Assembly (NCBI GenBank): GCA_963769665.1
Contig: CAVYMQ010000003.1
Span: 62,001 to 126,000, forward strand
Source: JACCTU01 sp963769665
Lineage (GTDB): Bacteria; Actinomycetota; Thermoleophilia; Gaiellales; Gaiellaceae
Length of the DNA stretch: 64,000 nucleotides
Reading direction: 5' to 3'
Shown: positions 7,808 to 15,948 of the stretch, one piece after another
Layout: each line of letters begins with the position of its first letter
How positions within the stretch are numbered: position 1 is the first letter of the stretch
Program-made: the position numbers and the translations under genes
The notes under the pieces: generated by a model
Database searches by the model: none
Told to the model about the DNA's origin: nothing
The model's input: the letters and a program-made list of their open reading frames with translations, nothing else

Positions 7808-9800
7808 GCGTAGCCCGGCGAACCGGCTCCTCCTCTACCTCACCCACGCCGAGGATCCCCACAGGACGTCAGTCGCGCCCACGCTCGCGGCGGTAGCAGA
7901 GCGCGCCGGCTGGGGATTCGACCTCTATGTCGAAGCGAGACGCGCCGGGCGACACTTCGGGGGCGGAAACCCGGACGACGCTCCCGCCGGCTGGGCCTCG
8001 GGAAGCCTCGTGGCCGGCGGCCGGCACGCCGAACACGCAGTTCGGCTCGCCACCGGCTTCGAGACTGCCGTCCTCGGAGACCCCGCCGCACAGCTCTGGC
8101 CCCTGCTCGAGGAGGCGGGATGCGAGCCGATCGTGCGCTCGATCGATCCAGCCGAGTTGTTCGTCGCCGCGTTCGAACGCCTCGACCAGGTTGTTCCCGA
8201 GCTCGTCCTGGTTCTGGACGCGAGCCCGCAAGGCGCGCGCGGCGTCGTTTCGGCCCCGTATCTCTACCCCGCCTTTCTCGCGCATGGCGCCGCGCTCGGG
8301 GTGGACGTGTCGGCGTCGGCTGAGGTCCGCGCCGGTCTCGAGCGCTTGGGAGCCCAGCGGTTCGAGGGGCTGGCCGTCGAGTCGGGTCGAGCCGACGCAT
8401 TCCCCGGCGGGCTCGAGGAGCGCGTAGTCGTCGTCGGCGACGACGACTACGCAGCATTCACCGCCGGCGTCGCCGAAGAGTTTGCCGCCTGGGGACGCGG
8501 AGTCCTACTCGGAGATCCGGAGCTCGTGGCAGCCCAGCTCCCCAAGGCACGGCGTCTCCGCCTGCTTCCGCTGTACGGCCGTCCGCAGGTCGACGTGCTC
8601 GAACGCGCCGCCCCCGTCGTGCGCGTCGCAGCGGAGCCCGTGTTCGGCCGACAGTACGACGATCGTGACTTCCTCGTCCTCTCCGAGCTCGGCCACGGCC
8701 TCCAGGTACTCGACCCCGACCCTCCGTTCGACTCAGCCGCGACGTTGCAGCCGCTGCTGCCGGAGCCGCCGAAACCTCTGGTCGACACCGAGCAGACCGA
8801 CGCCGAGCTCGCAGCATGGGCAGATGAGGGGCGCGTCCTGTCCACGTTGCTGTTCTGGTGCGGGATGGTCCGCGAGGTTCACTGCCTGCCGCAGCTCGTC
8901 GACCTCGTCGCGGCGACGGGTCTTCGCGCGGGTCTCGTGACGACGTCGGAGTTTCTCGAACACGCTTCGCCGAGCAGTTTGGGGTTGCTGTCGACTCCGG
9001 TCGAGCGAGGTGGCGTGTTCGGGCTCGTCGAGCCTCTACTCGCAAGCACTGGTCGCGGGGTCGCGTTCGAGTCTGCGCTGCATGCGGGTGTGCTGCGGGG
9101 GATGCTTGCCGAGGGGCGCGCGGCGGCGCACCGCCGACTTCCGGCCGGGCTCGAGCCGCGCGGTTGGTGGCCTCTACTCGACACGCCGCTCGTCCGGACG
9201 CGCCGCCCGGCGGTCGCTTGGGAGGGCCGACCCGTCCTGCGCTACAAGCCTGCGTCGGACAACGGCGTCCCCGACTCGGGCGGCTCTTCGGCAACGACGG
9301 GGCTCACCCCCAGGAGGCTCGCCGGTCAGGCCGCGCGTGCATCGGGACTGGTCAGGTTCCTGGAGCCGCGGAGACCGTTCGACGACATGCGGCCAGGCCC
9401 AACCGACCGCCACGTTTCCGAAGCAGTGCGTGAGGCCGGCTTCGAGTACATGTGGACCAAAGCCGCCTTCGGCCGGCCGAGGGTCACGGTGCAGGACGGC
9501 GCGTTCGTCGCTCTCACGTTGACTGCGGGACGCTGGGAGGGATGGTCCCCGTTCTACGCTGTCGGGGCGCGGCGGGACCTGGCGCGCGCCGAGCGCCAGC
9601 TTCGCCGTGGACCGGGCTGGCTCGCAGGGACCATTGACACGCCGCTTTGGCTGCTTCCCGGGGAGGCGCTCGAACGCGCTTCCACACTCTTCCGCCTTGC
9701 CGAGCGCGTCGCGCGGGGCGGCTCCTCCGGCCGGCTGGTGAACGTCACGCCGAACGTGGTTGCGCGCTACGCCCGGCTGCTCGAGGAGCGACGCCGGTGA
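7800..9800 (+). CDS. Large protein of unknown family in the polysaccharide locus
   Basis: A 666-residue protein that I cannot assign to a family. It has no signal peptide and no membrane helix, so it should be cytoplasmic. The first 240 or so residues look alpha/beta (LLLYLTHAEDPHRTSVAP, ELVLVLDASPQG, ERVVVVGDDDYAAF). The middle carries VLSTLLFWCGMVREVH and GLRAGLVTTSEFLEHASPS. The C-terminal third, with RPGPTDRHVSEAVREAGF and GRLVNVTPNVVARYARLLE, recalls the end of a TIM-barrel sugar hydrolase or NodB-type deacetylase, but that resemblance is weak. It starts inside the end of the GT4-methyltransferase gene (8-base overlap), so it is probably made with it and acts on the same repeat unit or a sugar precursor. 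The ATG at 7800 fits the overlap; an earlier in-frame start at 7701 would lie deep in the upstream gene. Confidence 0.8.
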   Translation: MSKRSPANRLLLYLTHAEDPHRTSVAPTLAAVAERAGWGFDLYVEARRAGRHFGGGNPDDAPAGWASGSLVAGGRHAEHAVRLATGFETAVLGDPAAQLWPLLEEAGCEPIVRSIDPAELFVAAFERLDQVVPELVLVLDASPQGARGVVSAPYLYPAFLAHGAALGVDVSASAEVRAGLERLGAQRFEGLAVESGRADAFPGGLEERVVVVGDDDYAAFTAGVAEEFAAWGRGVLLGDPELVAAQLPKARRLRLLPLYGRPQVDVLERAAPVVRVAAEPVFGRQYDDRDFLVLSELGHGLQVLDPDPPFDSAATLQPLLPEPPKPLVDTEQTDAELAAWADEGRVLSTLLFWCGMVREVHCLPQLVDLVAATGLRAGLVTTSEFLEHASPSSLGLLSTPVERGGVFGLVEPLLASTGRGVAFESALHAGVLRGMLAEGRAAAHRRLPAGLEPRGWWPLLDTPLVRTRRPAVAWEGRPVLRYKPASDNGVPDSGGSSATTGLTPRRLAGQAARASGLVRFLEPRRPFDDMRPGPTDRHVSEAVREAGFEYMWTKAAFGRPRVTVQDGAFVALTLTAGRWEGWSPFYAVGARRDLARAERQLRRGPGWLAGTIDTPLWLLPGEALERASTLFRLAERVARGGSSGRLVNVTPNVVARYARLLEERRR

Positions 9801-9809
9801 GGCGTGCTT

Positions 9810-11477
9810 TTACTCTGGTGTCGTGGGCGGGCCGACGGCCCGCGAGGACCTCGCGAGGGAGTTCGCGCTGACCAACATTGAGCATCGGCTCGTCCCGGCA
9901 TTGCAGACGCGATAACGCAGCGACTGCATCCCGCGGGTTGGCCGGTCGTGATACGAGCCGGAGTTCTTGGCGCTGGCAAGCCGGCGTCCGTTTCGGTAGA
10001 CCACCACGCGCGACGTCGTCGCGCCGCGCCACTTGAGCTTGATCAACCTCTGCGAGGCGCGCTGCACCTCAAGAGCGATCGCGGGCACCACAGCAGGCGT
10101 CGCAGGAGGTGACTGCGCGACAGGCGGCTGCGCGACAGGCGGCTGCGCGACAGGCGGCTGCGCGACAGGCGGCTGCGCAACAGGCGGCTGCGCGACAGGC
10201 GGCTGCGCAACAGGCGGCTGCGCAACAGGCGGCTGCGCAACAGGCGGCTGCGCGACAGGCGGCTGCGCAACAGGCGGCTGCGGCGGGGCGACCGACGGAG
10301 CAGCGCGAAGCACGAGGCCGCTCATCGGAGCGAGCGCAACGGAGGTCACGACCGCTCCATCGGGAAGCACGTGCGAGCCGCCGAGATCGACCGTTGCGCC
10401 TGTCGACTGCGACGGATTGACGACCACGACGCCGCCGCTGAAGCTACGTAGCCAGGCCGAGCCCACTTGCGTAGGGGGGCGAAGGGGGGTTCCCACGTCC
10501 GTCGTCCACTCCGGCGACCACGGGTCCTGCGCCTCCACGCTTGGCGCGAAGACGAAGGCGCTCTGGCCGCCGTCCCAACGCAGTAGGAAGCTCGCCCGCG
10601 CGTAGCGAATCGACTGCGCGTCGTCAAGAGGGGCATAGGTCACGGGAAGAAAGATCTTCCCCTCCTCCTGCACGGTCGAGAAGACCGCCTGGAGGTCCGA
10701 CCAGCCGCCGTCGCCGAACCGCCCGTCGGAGCCGGAGCCCCACTTCGTCCAGTACTCGCGCGTCCCGCCCGACGTGAACTGAATCCAGTCAGCCCAGAGG
10801 CGGGCGTTCGCGAGCACCGGGTGCGCTTGGATGTTCGGCAGGCAGAGGAAGCCGGCGGCGATCACCCGCGGGCAAACCCGCGCCAGGAAGCTCCGGGTTG
10901 CGGCCTGATAGGCGGGCTGCGTCGGGTATTCCCGCATCGTCTTCCCGCCCATGTATCCGCTCTCGTCGACGTTCGCGTTGTCGATAACGACGCCGGCCCA
11001 GCCGTTCGACCGCAGCTCTGCGATCACGTTCTCTGACCAAGCGTCCTGATAGGCCTCGTTGCCGACGTCCATCTGCCAGACGCCCGGGTAGCCGGCCCAT
11101 TCGATCCGGTTGCCGGCTCCGTCCAGCGTGAACCAGTCCGGGCGGTTCCCGTTCGCCCAGCAGTAGTCGACCCCCGCGGCAATCAGACCGCCGCACGAGT
11201 CGCTGCGCGTCGAGGCCATGTCCTTGTAGACCAGCGCCTTGACGGCGGGGTTCTCGGACTTGAGCGGGCCGATCCTGCCCTGATGCCAAGCGTTCATGCC
11301 GACGTACCGGTAACGGGAGAGATCGCCGCCTCTGTCGACGCAATTCGTGCAGAAGCGCCAGCTGCCGATGCTGGGCGACGTGCCGGCGGCCTGTGCCTCG
11401 GCCGGGCGAGAGTGGCCCGCAAACGCGAGGCAGGCTGCGACAGCGGTGGCACAAGCCACAGCTCGAGTGAGCGACAT
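9810..11477 (-). CDS. Secreted GHL15-like putative glycosyl hydrolase with a PPVAQ repeat linker and C-terminal Fn3-like domain
   Basis: A 555-residue exported protein. Residues 1 to about 30 form a signal peptide (MSLTRAVACATAVAACLAF... ending near AEA). Residues about 35-375 resemble the hypothetical glycosyl hydrolase family GHL15, a TIM-barrel group near GH114: YVGMNAWHQGRIGPLK, VKALVYKDMAST, GWAGVVIDNANVDESGY and PVTYAPLDDAQSIRYARAS. Then come eleven PPVAQ pentapeptides, a flexible proline-rich linker, and a roughly 90-residue beta domain resembling fibronectin type III (LKWRGATTSRVVVYRNGRRL). It may trim or release the polysaccharide outside the cell; the substrate is unknown. The ATG at 11477 is preceded by AAGGGAG. 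The gene is transcribed against the gene at 7800, leaving a 9-base gap. Confidence 0.82.
   Translation of the reverse strand: MSLTRAVACATAVAACLAFAGHSRPAEAQAAGTSPSIGSWRFCTNCVDRGGDLSRYRYVGMNAWHQGRIGPLKSENPAVKALVYKDMASTRSDSCGGLIAAGVDYCWANGNRPDWFTLDGAGNRIEWAGYPGVWQMDVGNEAYQDAWSENVIAELRSNGWAGVVIDNANVDESGYMGGKTMREYPTQPAYQAATRSFLARVCPRVIAAGFLCLPNIQAHPVLANARLWADWIQFTSGGTREYWTKWGSGSDGRFGDGGWSDLQAVFSTVQEEGKIFLPVTYAPLDDAQSIRYARASFLLRWDGGQSAFVFAPSVEAQDPWSPEWTTDVGTPLRPPTQVGSAWLRSFSGGVVVVNPSQSTGATVDLGGSHVLPDGAVVTSVALAPMSGLVLRAAPSVAPPQPPVAQPPVAQPPVAQPPVAQPPVAQPPVAQPPVAQPPVAQPPVAQPPVAQPPVAQSPPATPAVVPAIALEVQRASQRLIKLKWRGATTSRVVVYRNGRRLASAKNSGSYHDRPTRGMQSLRYRVCNAGTSRCSMLVSANSLARSSRAVGPPTTPE
10121..10285. repeat. 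Eleven tandem 15-base units encoding PPVAQ
   Basis: On the plus strand the unit reads CAGGCGGCTGCGCRA, where R alternates between G and A. Ten full units begin at 10121 and every 15 bases to 10256, and a diverging eleventh begins at 10271. Units are otherwise identical, so the array is probably young or homogenised by slippage or recombination. It lies wholly inside the GHL15-like gene and codes for the proline-rich linker. It is not a CRISPR array, because there are no spacers. Length variation between strains is likely, and assembly may have compressed it. Confidence 0.95.
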
Positions 11478-11647
11478 GCAGAACTCCCTTGGGGGGGCAG
11501 GCCGGAGCGGTGGTGCTCCAAGGCCTTGACGACTTCGACACAACTGGTCTCGACATGGCGTGAGGCGGCTTGGATCACTCAATCGAGTGATCGGCCTCGG
11601 CGGTACGGATCGACTTCGCTCCCTCCGAGCGCCGCTACAGTCGCGCG
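11478..11647. promoter_or_regulatory. Divergent control region with an 8-bp-arm inverted repeat
   Basis: This 170-base gap separates the GHL15-like gene (minus) from the zinc-ribbon methyltransferase (plus). A perfect inverted repeat with arms GATCACTC and GAGTGATC around a 4-base centre lies at 11573-11592, a size typical of TetR-type operators. The plus-strand gene has TACAGT at 11636-11641, 6 bases before its GTG, consistent with a leaderless start. The minus-strand gene has a good ribosome-binding site instead. Which regulator binds is not visible here. Confidence 0.45.
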
Positions 11648-12529
11648 GTGGCCCACGACCTCGCGGCGATCTGCAGGTGCCCCGCCTGCCGGGCGCCGCT
11701 CGACTGGTCAGCCGCCGCGGTGCGCTGCAGCGGTTGCGGCATTCAGTACCCGCTGGTGGACGGCGTTCCCGTACTGCTCGCGCCAGCCGAAGAGTCGCCC
11801 CACCTGGACGACCGCTGGTACACCGGAGCCCGAACCGTCGTGTCGGGTCGGCTCGCGGCCGCGCTCGAGCCCTATCGCGACACGCTTCGCCCAACGCTGA
11901 CGCACAAGACGCGGCAGTCGAACGACCTCGTCGGCCGCTTTGCAGCGTCGTTCCCAGCAGACTCGCTCGTCGTCAACATCGGCGCCGGCGAAACGGACTA
12001 CGGTCCGCACGTCCTCAACGTTGAGCTTGAGCCAGGCCCGCACGTCGATGTCGTGGGGGTAGCGGAGCGGTTGCCGCTCGCGGATGGTTGCGCAAGAGGG
12101 GTGATCCTGATGGCGGTGCTCGAGCACGTGCAGGACGCGGAGCGCGCGCTCGAGGAGTCGCGCCGCGTGCTGGTCCCCGGCGGAAGGCTGCTCGTCGACG
12201 TCCCCTTCATCCAGGGGTATCACGCCTCGCCGGCGGACTATCGTCGATTCACCGAGCAGGGCCTCCGTGCCCTGCTCGAACGCGAGGGGTTCGAGATCGA
12301 GGACAGCGGCGTAGCGGTCGGGCCGGGCTCCGCCATGGCGTGGGTGACGTCCGAGTTCCTCGCCCTGTTGTTGTCGGGGCGGAGCGCCGGCGCGTACCGG
12401 CTCGCGAAGCTCGTCACGACCTGGCTTGCGTTACCGCTCAAGTACGCGGACGCGTGGCTCGAACGGCACCCGATGGCATTCACGATCGCAAGTGCCACCT
12501 GGGCGATCGGGCGTAAGCCGCCCGATTAG
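11648..12529 (+). CDS. SAM-dependent methyltransferase with N-terminal Trm112-like zinc ribbon
   Basis: A 293-residue protein. Residues 10-32 hold two CxxC pairs (CRCPACRAPL and CSGCGIQYPL), a Trm112-like zinc ribbon followed by LVDGVPVLL. Residues about 95-220 form a class I methyltransferase: LVVNIGAGETDYG (motif I), ADGCARGVILMAVLEHVQD and SRRVLVPGGRLLVDVPF. Such proteins are common in O-antigen and capsule loci and methylate sugars or terminate chains; the substrate here is unknown. A hydrophobic C-terminus may bring it to the membrane. The GTG at 11648 follows TACAGT by 6 bases. The 3' end overlaps the convergent GT4 gene by 4 bases. Confidence 0.85.
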   Translation: MAHDLAAICRCPACRAPLDWSAAAVRCSGCGIQYPLVDGVPVLLAPAEESPHLDDRWYTGARTVVSGRLAAALEPYRDTLRPTLTHKTRQSNDLVGRFAASFPADSLVVNIGAGETDYGPHVLNVELEPGPHVDVVGVAERLPLADGCARGVILMAVLEHVQDAERALEESRRVLVPGGRLLVDVPFIQGYHASPADYRRFTEQGLRALLEREGFEIEDSGVAVGPGSAMAWVTSEFLALLLSGRSAGAYRLAKLVTTWLALPLKYADAWLERHPMAFTIASATWAIGRKPPD

Positions 12530-13488
12530 ATCCGCCGGGCCTCGGCGTCTACCTCGCGCACGAACCGCTCGAGTGACAACGGGCCCCTGACCGCCTCTTG
12601 CGCGGCTTCGCCCATCGCCTCAGCCACGCCCGGCTCGCAGATGCGGCGTAGTGCGTCGCGGAGCGCATCGACGTCGCCGGGTGGAACGAGGATCCCAGTC
12701 TCCGGCGTCACGTAGTCCTCGGTTCCCTGGGCCCGGGTGGCGACGACGGCGCGGCCAACAGCCATCGCATCCAGAACGGTCAGCTGGCCGGCTGTGCGGT
12801 CAGCCCGCGGCAGCGGGACGACAACTGCTCGGGCCGCGGCGAGCAGGTCGAGGAACCCGCCGCGGTCGGGTTGCTCCTCGATGAGGCGCAACGGCTTCGG
12901 GACAGCCGGCGGCCCGACGGCGCAGACGTCGACGTCGAGACCCTCCGCCGCGATTGCGAGCAGCTCCCAGTCCCGTTCCTCGCGCCCAGCGGCTACGAGG
13001 AACTCCCCGACGGGGAGGGATCGATTCGCGCGGACACCGAGCGCGACGAAGCCAAGGCGCGCGGGATCGAGGCCGAGCCTGGCCCCGGACGCGACGCCAC
13101 GACGAGTGAAGAAGAGAACGCGGTCCGCGCGCCGGAGACCGGCGAGGGTGAGCAGCTGAGCGGCCGAGCGAACTCGCTCGTCCAGCAACGGGTTCAGCAC
13201 GACGAGCGGCGGCATTCGGCGGCGGCGCGCCAGCGCGGTGAGCGCGCCGGCGAGCGGCTGCCAGGCGACGATCGGGGCGCCGCGGGCCTCTCTCAGCGCT
13301 CGCACCGCCAGGCGGGCGTAGGCGGGGTAGCTGCGGACGCGGTGTAAACGCGTCCCCACCGTCGGGCCGAGCGGCCTCGAACGAAGAACGCGAGCTTCGA
13401 TGCCCGCGGACGTGCAGGCCGCCCGGAAGTCGGCGTCCTCGCTGTCCGACCAGTCGGCAAGCCAGAGCGGCGCGTCAGGCGGGTCCAC
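12526..13488 (-). CDS. Family 4 glycosyltransferase
   Basis: A 320-residue GT-B glycosyltransferase. The N-terminal half is short and divergent (APLWLADWSDSEDADFRAAC). The second half is typical: FVALGVRANRSLPVGEFLVAAG, LLAAARAVVVPLPRADRTAGQLTVLDAMAVGRAVVAT and TGILVPPGDVDALRDALRR. The usual EGxxxxxxE donor motif is replaced by RADRTAGQLTVLDAMAVG, with D in place of the second E, so donor binding may differ. I choose GTG at 13488, which overlaps the upstream GT4 gene by 14 bases and begins VDPPDAPLWLADW. The two genes are probably co-translated and act in sequence on one lipid-linked repeat. Confidence 0.82.
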   Translation of the reverse strand: MDPPDAPLWLADWSDSEDADFRAACTSAGIEARVLRSRPLGPTVGTRLHRVRSYPAYARLAVRALREARGAPIVAWQPLAGALTALARRRRMPPLVVLNPLLDERVRSAAQLLTLAGLRRADRVLFFTRRGVASGARLGLDPARLGFVALGVRANRSLPVGEFLVAAGREERDWELLAIAAEGLDVDVCAVGPPAVPKPLRLIEEQPDRGGFLDLLAAARAVVVPLPRADRTAGQLTVLDAMAVGRAVVATRAQGTEDYVTPETGILVPPGDVDALRDALRRICEPGVAEAMGEAAQEAVRGPLSLERFVREVDAEARRI

Positions 13489-14587
13489 CAGTGATCTCCT
13501 CGTAGACGGCGCGGACGTCCGCGACCATTCGATCTCGGGAGAGGCGAGAGCAAGCGACTCGACGCGCCTCCTCGCCGAGAGCCCGCGCACGTGCCGGATC
13601 GTCGAGCAGACCGGCGATCGCCCCGGCGATCGCCTCCGGGTCGCCCGGCTCGACGAGCAGGCCGCTCCGACCGTGCGCGATCAGTTCCGGCACGCCGCCG
13701 ACGCGTGTCGCGACGACCGGCACTCCCGCCGCCATTGCTTCGATCACCGACAGGGGACAGCCCTCGTAGTCGCTCGAGAGCACGAAGCACGCCGCACGCG
13801 AGAGAAGAGCAGGCACGTCGTTGCGCAGGCCCAGGAACCGCACGTCGTGTGCGACGCCCAAGTCACGCGCCAGCGCCTCCGTCCGTTCGAGCCAAGGGCC
13901 GCCTCCGGCGATGTGAAGCTCCGCGCCCGCTCTGCCTTCGCGCACCAGTGCGAACGCCCGCAATGCGAGATCGGGCCGCTTCTGGGCCGAGAGCCGGCCC
14001 ACCGTGAGCACGCGCCCCGCGACGGGGTCGGGCTCGGCTGAGAACGCCTCCAGATCGACGCCGTTCGGGACGACACGGTACTGCTCGGGCCGTCCGATCC
14101 CGGCCGCGAGCCCTGTGTCGCGCTCGTGTTCGGAGACTACGAGGATTACCCGACACCAGTGTGCAGCCCGGCGCTCGAGCGCCGTATAAGCCCTCCGACG
14201 GACCCCGTCCGCCGCCCAGAACGACCACGCGTGCGGAGTGAACACCGACCGTCGCGAGCGGCCCTGAACGCCGGCCGCCAGCCGAGCGAGAAAACCGGCT
14301 TTTGCCGAGTGCGCGTGAGTAACGTCGGCGCGCCTGACGAGCGGAGACAGCGTGGCGAAAGTCTTGACATCGACCGGCGACGGGGCGCGATCAGGCGCGA
14401 TCTCATGCAGGCGCACGCCCGCACGTCCCGCGACCTCCTGCCAAAGCGTGGACGCGCGCGGGCACGCAACGTCGACCTCGTATCGTTTCGGGTCGAGGCC
14501 GTCGAGCAGATCGAGCACGTGCCGAGGCACTCCTTCGCCCAATGGCTGAGACGCCACGAGCAGCCGGATGCGGGGGTGACCGTGCAT
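13475..14587 (-). CDS. Family 4 glycosyltransferase
   Basis: A 370-residue retaining GT4 enzyme with all hallmarks: the first strand IRLLVASQPLGEGVPRHV, THAHSAKAGFLARLA, VVPNGVDLEAFS, RVLTVGRLSAQKRPDLALRA opening the second Rossmann domain, and the donor motif SSDYEGCPLSVIEAMAAGVP with the two conserved glutamates. It should use a nucleotide sugar to extend the lipid-linked repeat on the cytoplasmic face; the sugar cannot be told from sequence. The ATG at 14587 has GAGGCGAGGAAG upstream. It lies divergent from the Wzc-like gene at 14641 across only 53 bases. Confidence 0.9.
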   Translation of the reverse strand: MHGHPRIRLLVASQPLGEGVPRHVLDLLDGLDPKRYEVDVACPRASTLWQEVAGRAGVRLHEIAPDRAPSPVDVKTFATLSPLVRRADVTHAHSAKAGFLARLAAGVQGRSRRSVFTPHAWSFWAADGVRRRAYTALERRAAHWCRVILVVSEHERDTGLAAGIGRPEQYRVVPNGVDLEAFSAEPDPVAGRVLTVGRLSAQKRPDLALRAFALVREGRAGAELHIAGGGPWLERTEALARDLGVAHDVRFLGLRNDVPALLSRAACFVLSSDYEGCPLSVIEAMAAGVPVVATRVGGVPELIAHGRSGLLVEPGDPEAIAGAIAGLLDDPARARALGEEARRVACSRLSRDRMVADVRAVYEEITGGPA

Positions 14588-14640
14588 GAGGGTATTCTTC
14601 CTCGCCTCGGGAGGGCCCGGCTCCGACCGATAGTAGAGAC

Positions 14641-15942
14641 ATGGACCTCAACGAGCTCCTTCAAGTCCTGTGGCGCAGGAAACTGATCGTCGTCTTGACC
14701 GCGGCGTTGGTGGTCGCCATCGCGGCTGTCTCGCTCCAGTTGGCCACACCGAAGTACGAGGCAGCGTCGACGCTTGTGCTGACGCCGATCGGCGAGCGTG
14801 ACGATCTGAACTTCTTTTTCACGCTCAAGGCGATCATCCCGATCTACGCGAACGCGGCAACCTCGACGACCACGCTTAAGGAGGCGCGGGCGCTGCTGGG
14901 CGGGAACCTCGCAGAGGAGATCAGCGTCGAGACATCGGCCGACACGCCGATCATCGAGATCCGCGCGCGGGATGCCGATCCGAGCCTCGCTGCGGGTTCC
15001 GCGCAAGCCGTAACCGAGGCGCTCCGCCAGCGTGTTTCCGGGGGGGAGGTCGGCCTTCCCTCGCTCCGGCTCGACCAGATCGAGGAGCCTTCGACGCCGA
15101 TCGAGCCCGTCTTCCCTCGGACGAACCTCACGCTGGCCGTTGCGACGCTGCTCGGCCTGGGCTTCGGGATCGGCATGGCGCTCCTGAGGGAGACCCTGAC
15201 GAGCAGGATCGAGACAGCGAACGAGCTTGCCGAGATCTCCGGCGCCCCGGTCTTCGGTGAGATCCCGCTGGAGCGCAGGATCGAGCGTCTTCGCTCGCCC
15301 AACGACCTCGTCAACAATGCGCAGTTCCGTGTGCTGGCGGAGGCGATGCGCGACCTGCGCACCAACCTTCAGTTCTCCGCGGACGGGTTCAAGTCGGTCG
15401 TCGTCACGAGCCCGCAGGGCCGGCATGGGAAAACCACGATCTCGTTTGGCCTCGCCGCGACGCTCGCCCGCGCAGGCACGAAGACGCTACTGATCGACGG
15501 CGACCTCCGTCGAGGACGGGTCGCGGAGATGCTCAGGCTGCCGAAATCGCCTGGTCTTTGGGACGCGCTGAATGGCGCGCCCCTCGCGGAAACGATTCGA
15601 AAGACGTCTTTGGAAACTCTCCATGTCATGCCGGCGGGACTGCCGGTCGACAACCCGGGAGAGATCCTGACGACGAAGTTCGCGGCCTTCCTCGCGAGGC
15701 TCGAGAAGGTCTACGACGTGATCGTGATCGACAGCACGCCGCTCATTCCGGTCAACGACGCACGAATCATGGCCAGCGCCGCCGAGACGACACTCATCGT
15801 CGCGAGCGCGGAGACGACCAAGCGGCGTCAGGTGCGCGAGGCGATCGAACGGCTGTCTCTCGTCTCCGTCCGGCCGACCGCGGTCATTCTGAACCGCTCG
15901 AAGACCGATCGCGGCGACTACTACTACGGCCCGGACAAGTAG
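14641..15942 (+). CDS. Wzc-type chain-length regulator with bacterial tyrosine kinase domain
   Basis: A 433-residue single-chain polysaccharide co-polymerase. Residues 1-180 are Wzz-like: a cytoplasmic start MDLNELLQVLWRRK, a first membrane helix about residues 14-34, an extracytoplasmic domain, and a second helix about 165-185 preceded by the proline-rich IEPVFPRTN. Residues about 245-425 are a BY-kinase: Walker A SPQGRHGKTT near 257-267, Walker A' LLIDGDLRRG near 284, and Walker B VIVIDSTP near 360. The C-terminus ends with a tyrosine cluster, DYYYGPDK, the expected autophosphorylation tail. The phosphatase at 20486 is its likely partner. It controls polymerisation by the Wzy proteins and opens the tightly overlapping set of genes that runs to 22143. 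Confidence 0.92.
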   Translation: MDLNELLQVLWRRKLIVVLTAALVVAIAAVSLQLATPKYEAASTLVLTPIGERDDLNFFFTLKAIIPIYANAATSTTTLKEARALLGGNLAEEISVETSADTPIIEIRARDADPSLAAGSAQAVTEALRQRVSGGEVGLPSLRLDQIEEPSTPIEPVFPRTNLTLAVATLLGLGFGIGMALLRETLTSRIETANELAEISGAPVFGEIPLERRIERLRSPNDLVNNAQFRVLAEAMRDLRTNLQFSADGFKSVVVTSPQGRHGKTTISFGLAATLARAGTKTLLIDGDLRRGRVAEMLRLPKSPGLWDALNGAPLAETIRKTSLETLHVMPAGLPVDNPGEILTTKFAAFLARLEKVYDVIVIDSTPLIPVNDARIMASAAETTLIVASAETTKRRQVREAIERLSLVSVRPTAVILNRSKTDRGDYYYGPDK

Positions 15943-15948
15943 GCGACT

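Noticed and set aside
10121..10285. A possible CRISPR array
   Set aside because: The 15-base units are directly contiguous with no spacers and keep the reading frame of a protein.
10043..10605. Several open frames through the repeat tract, on both strands
   Set aside because: They are repeat-encoded shadows of the GHL15-like gene; only its own frame has a signal peptide, domains and a ribosome-binding site.
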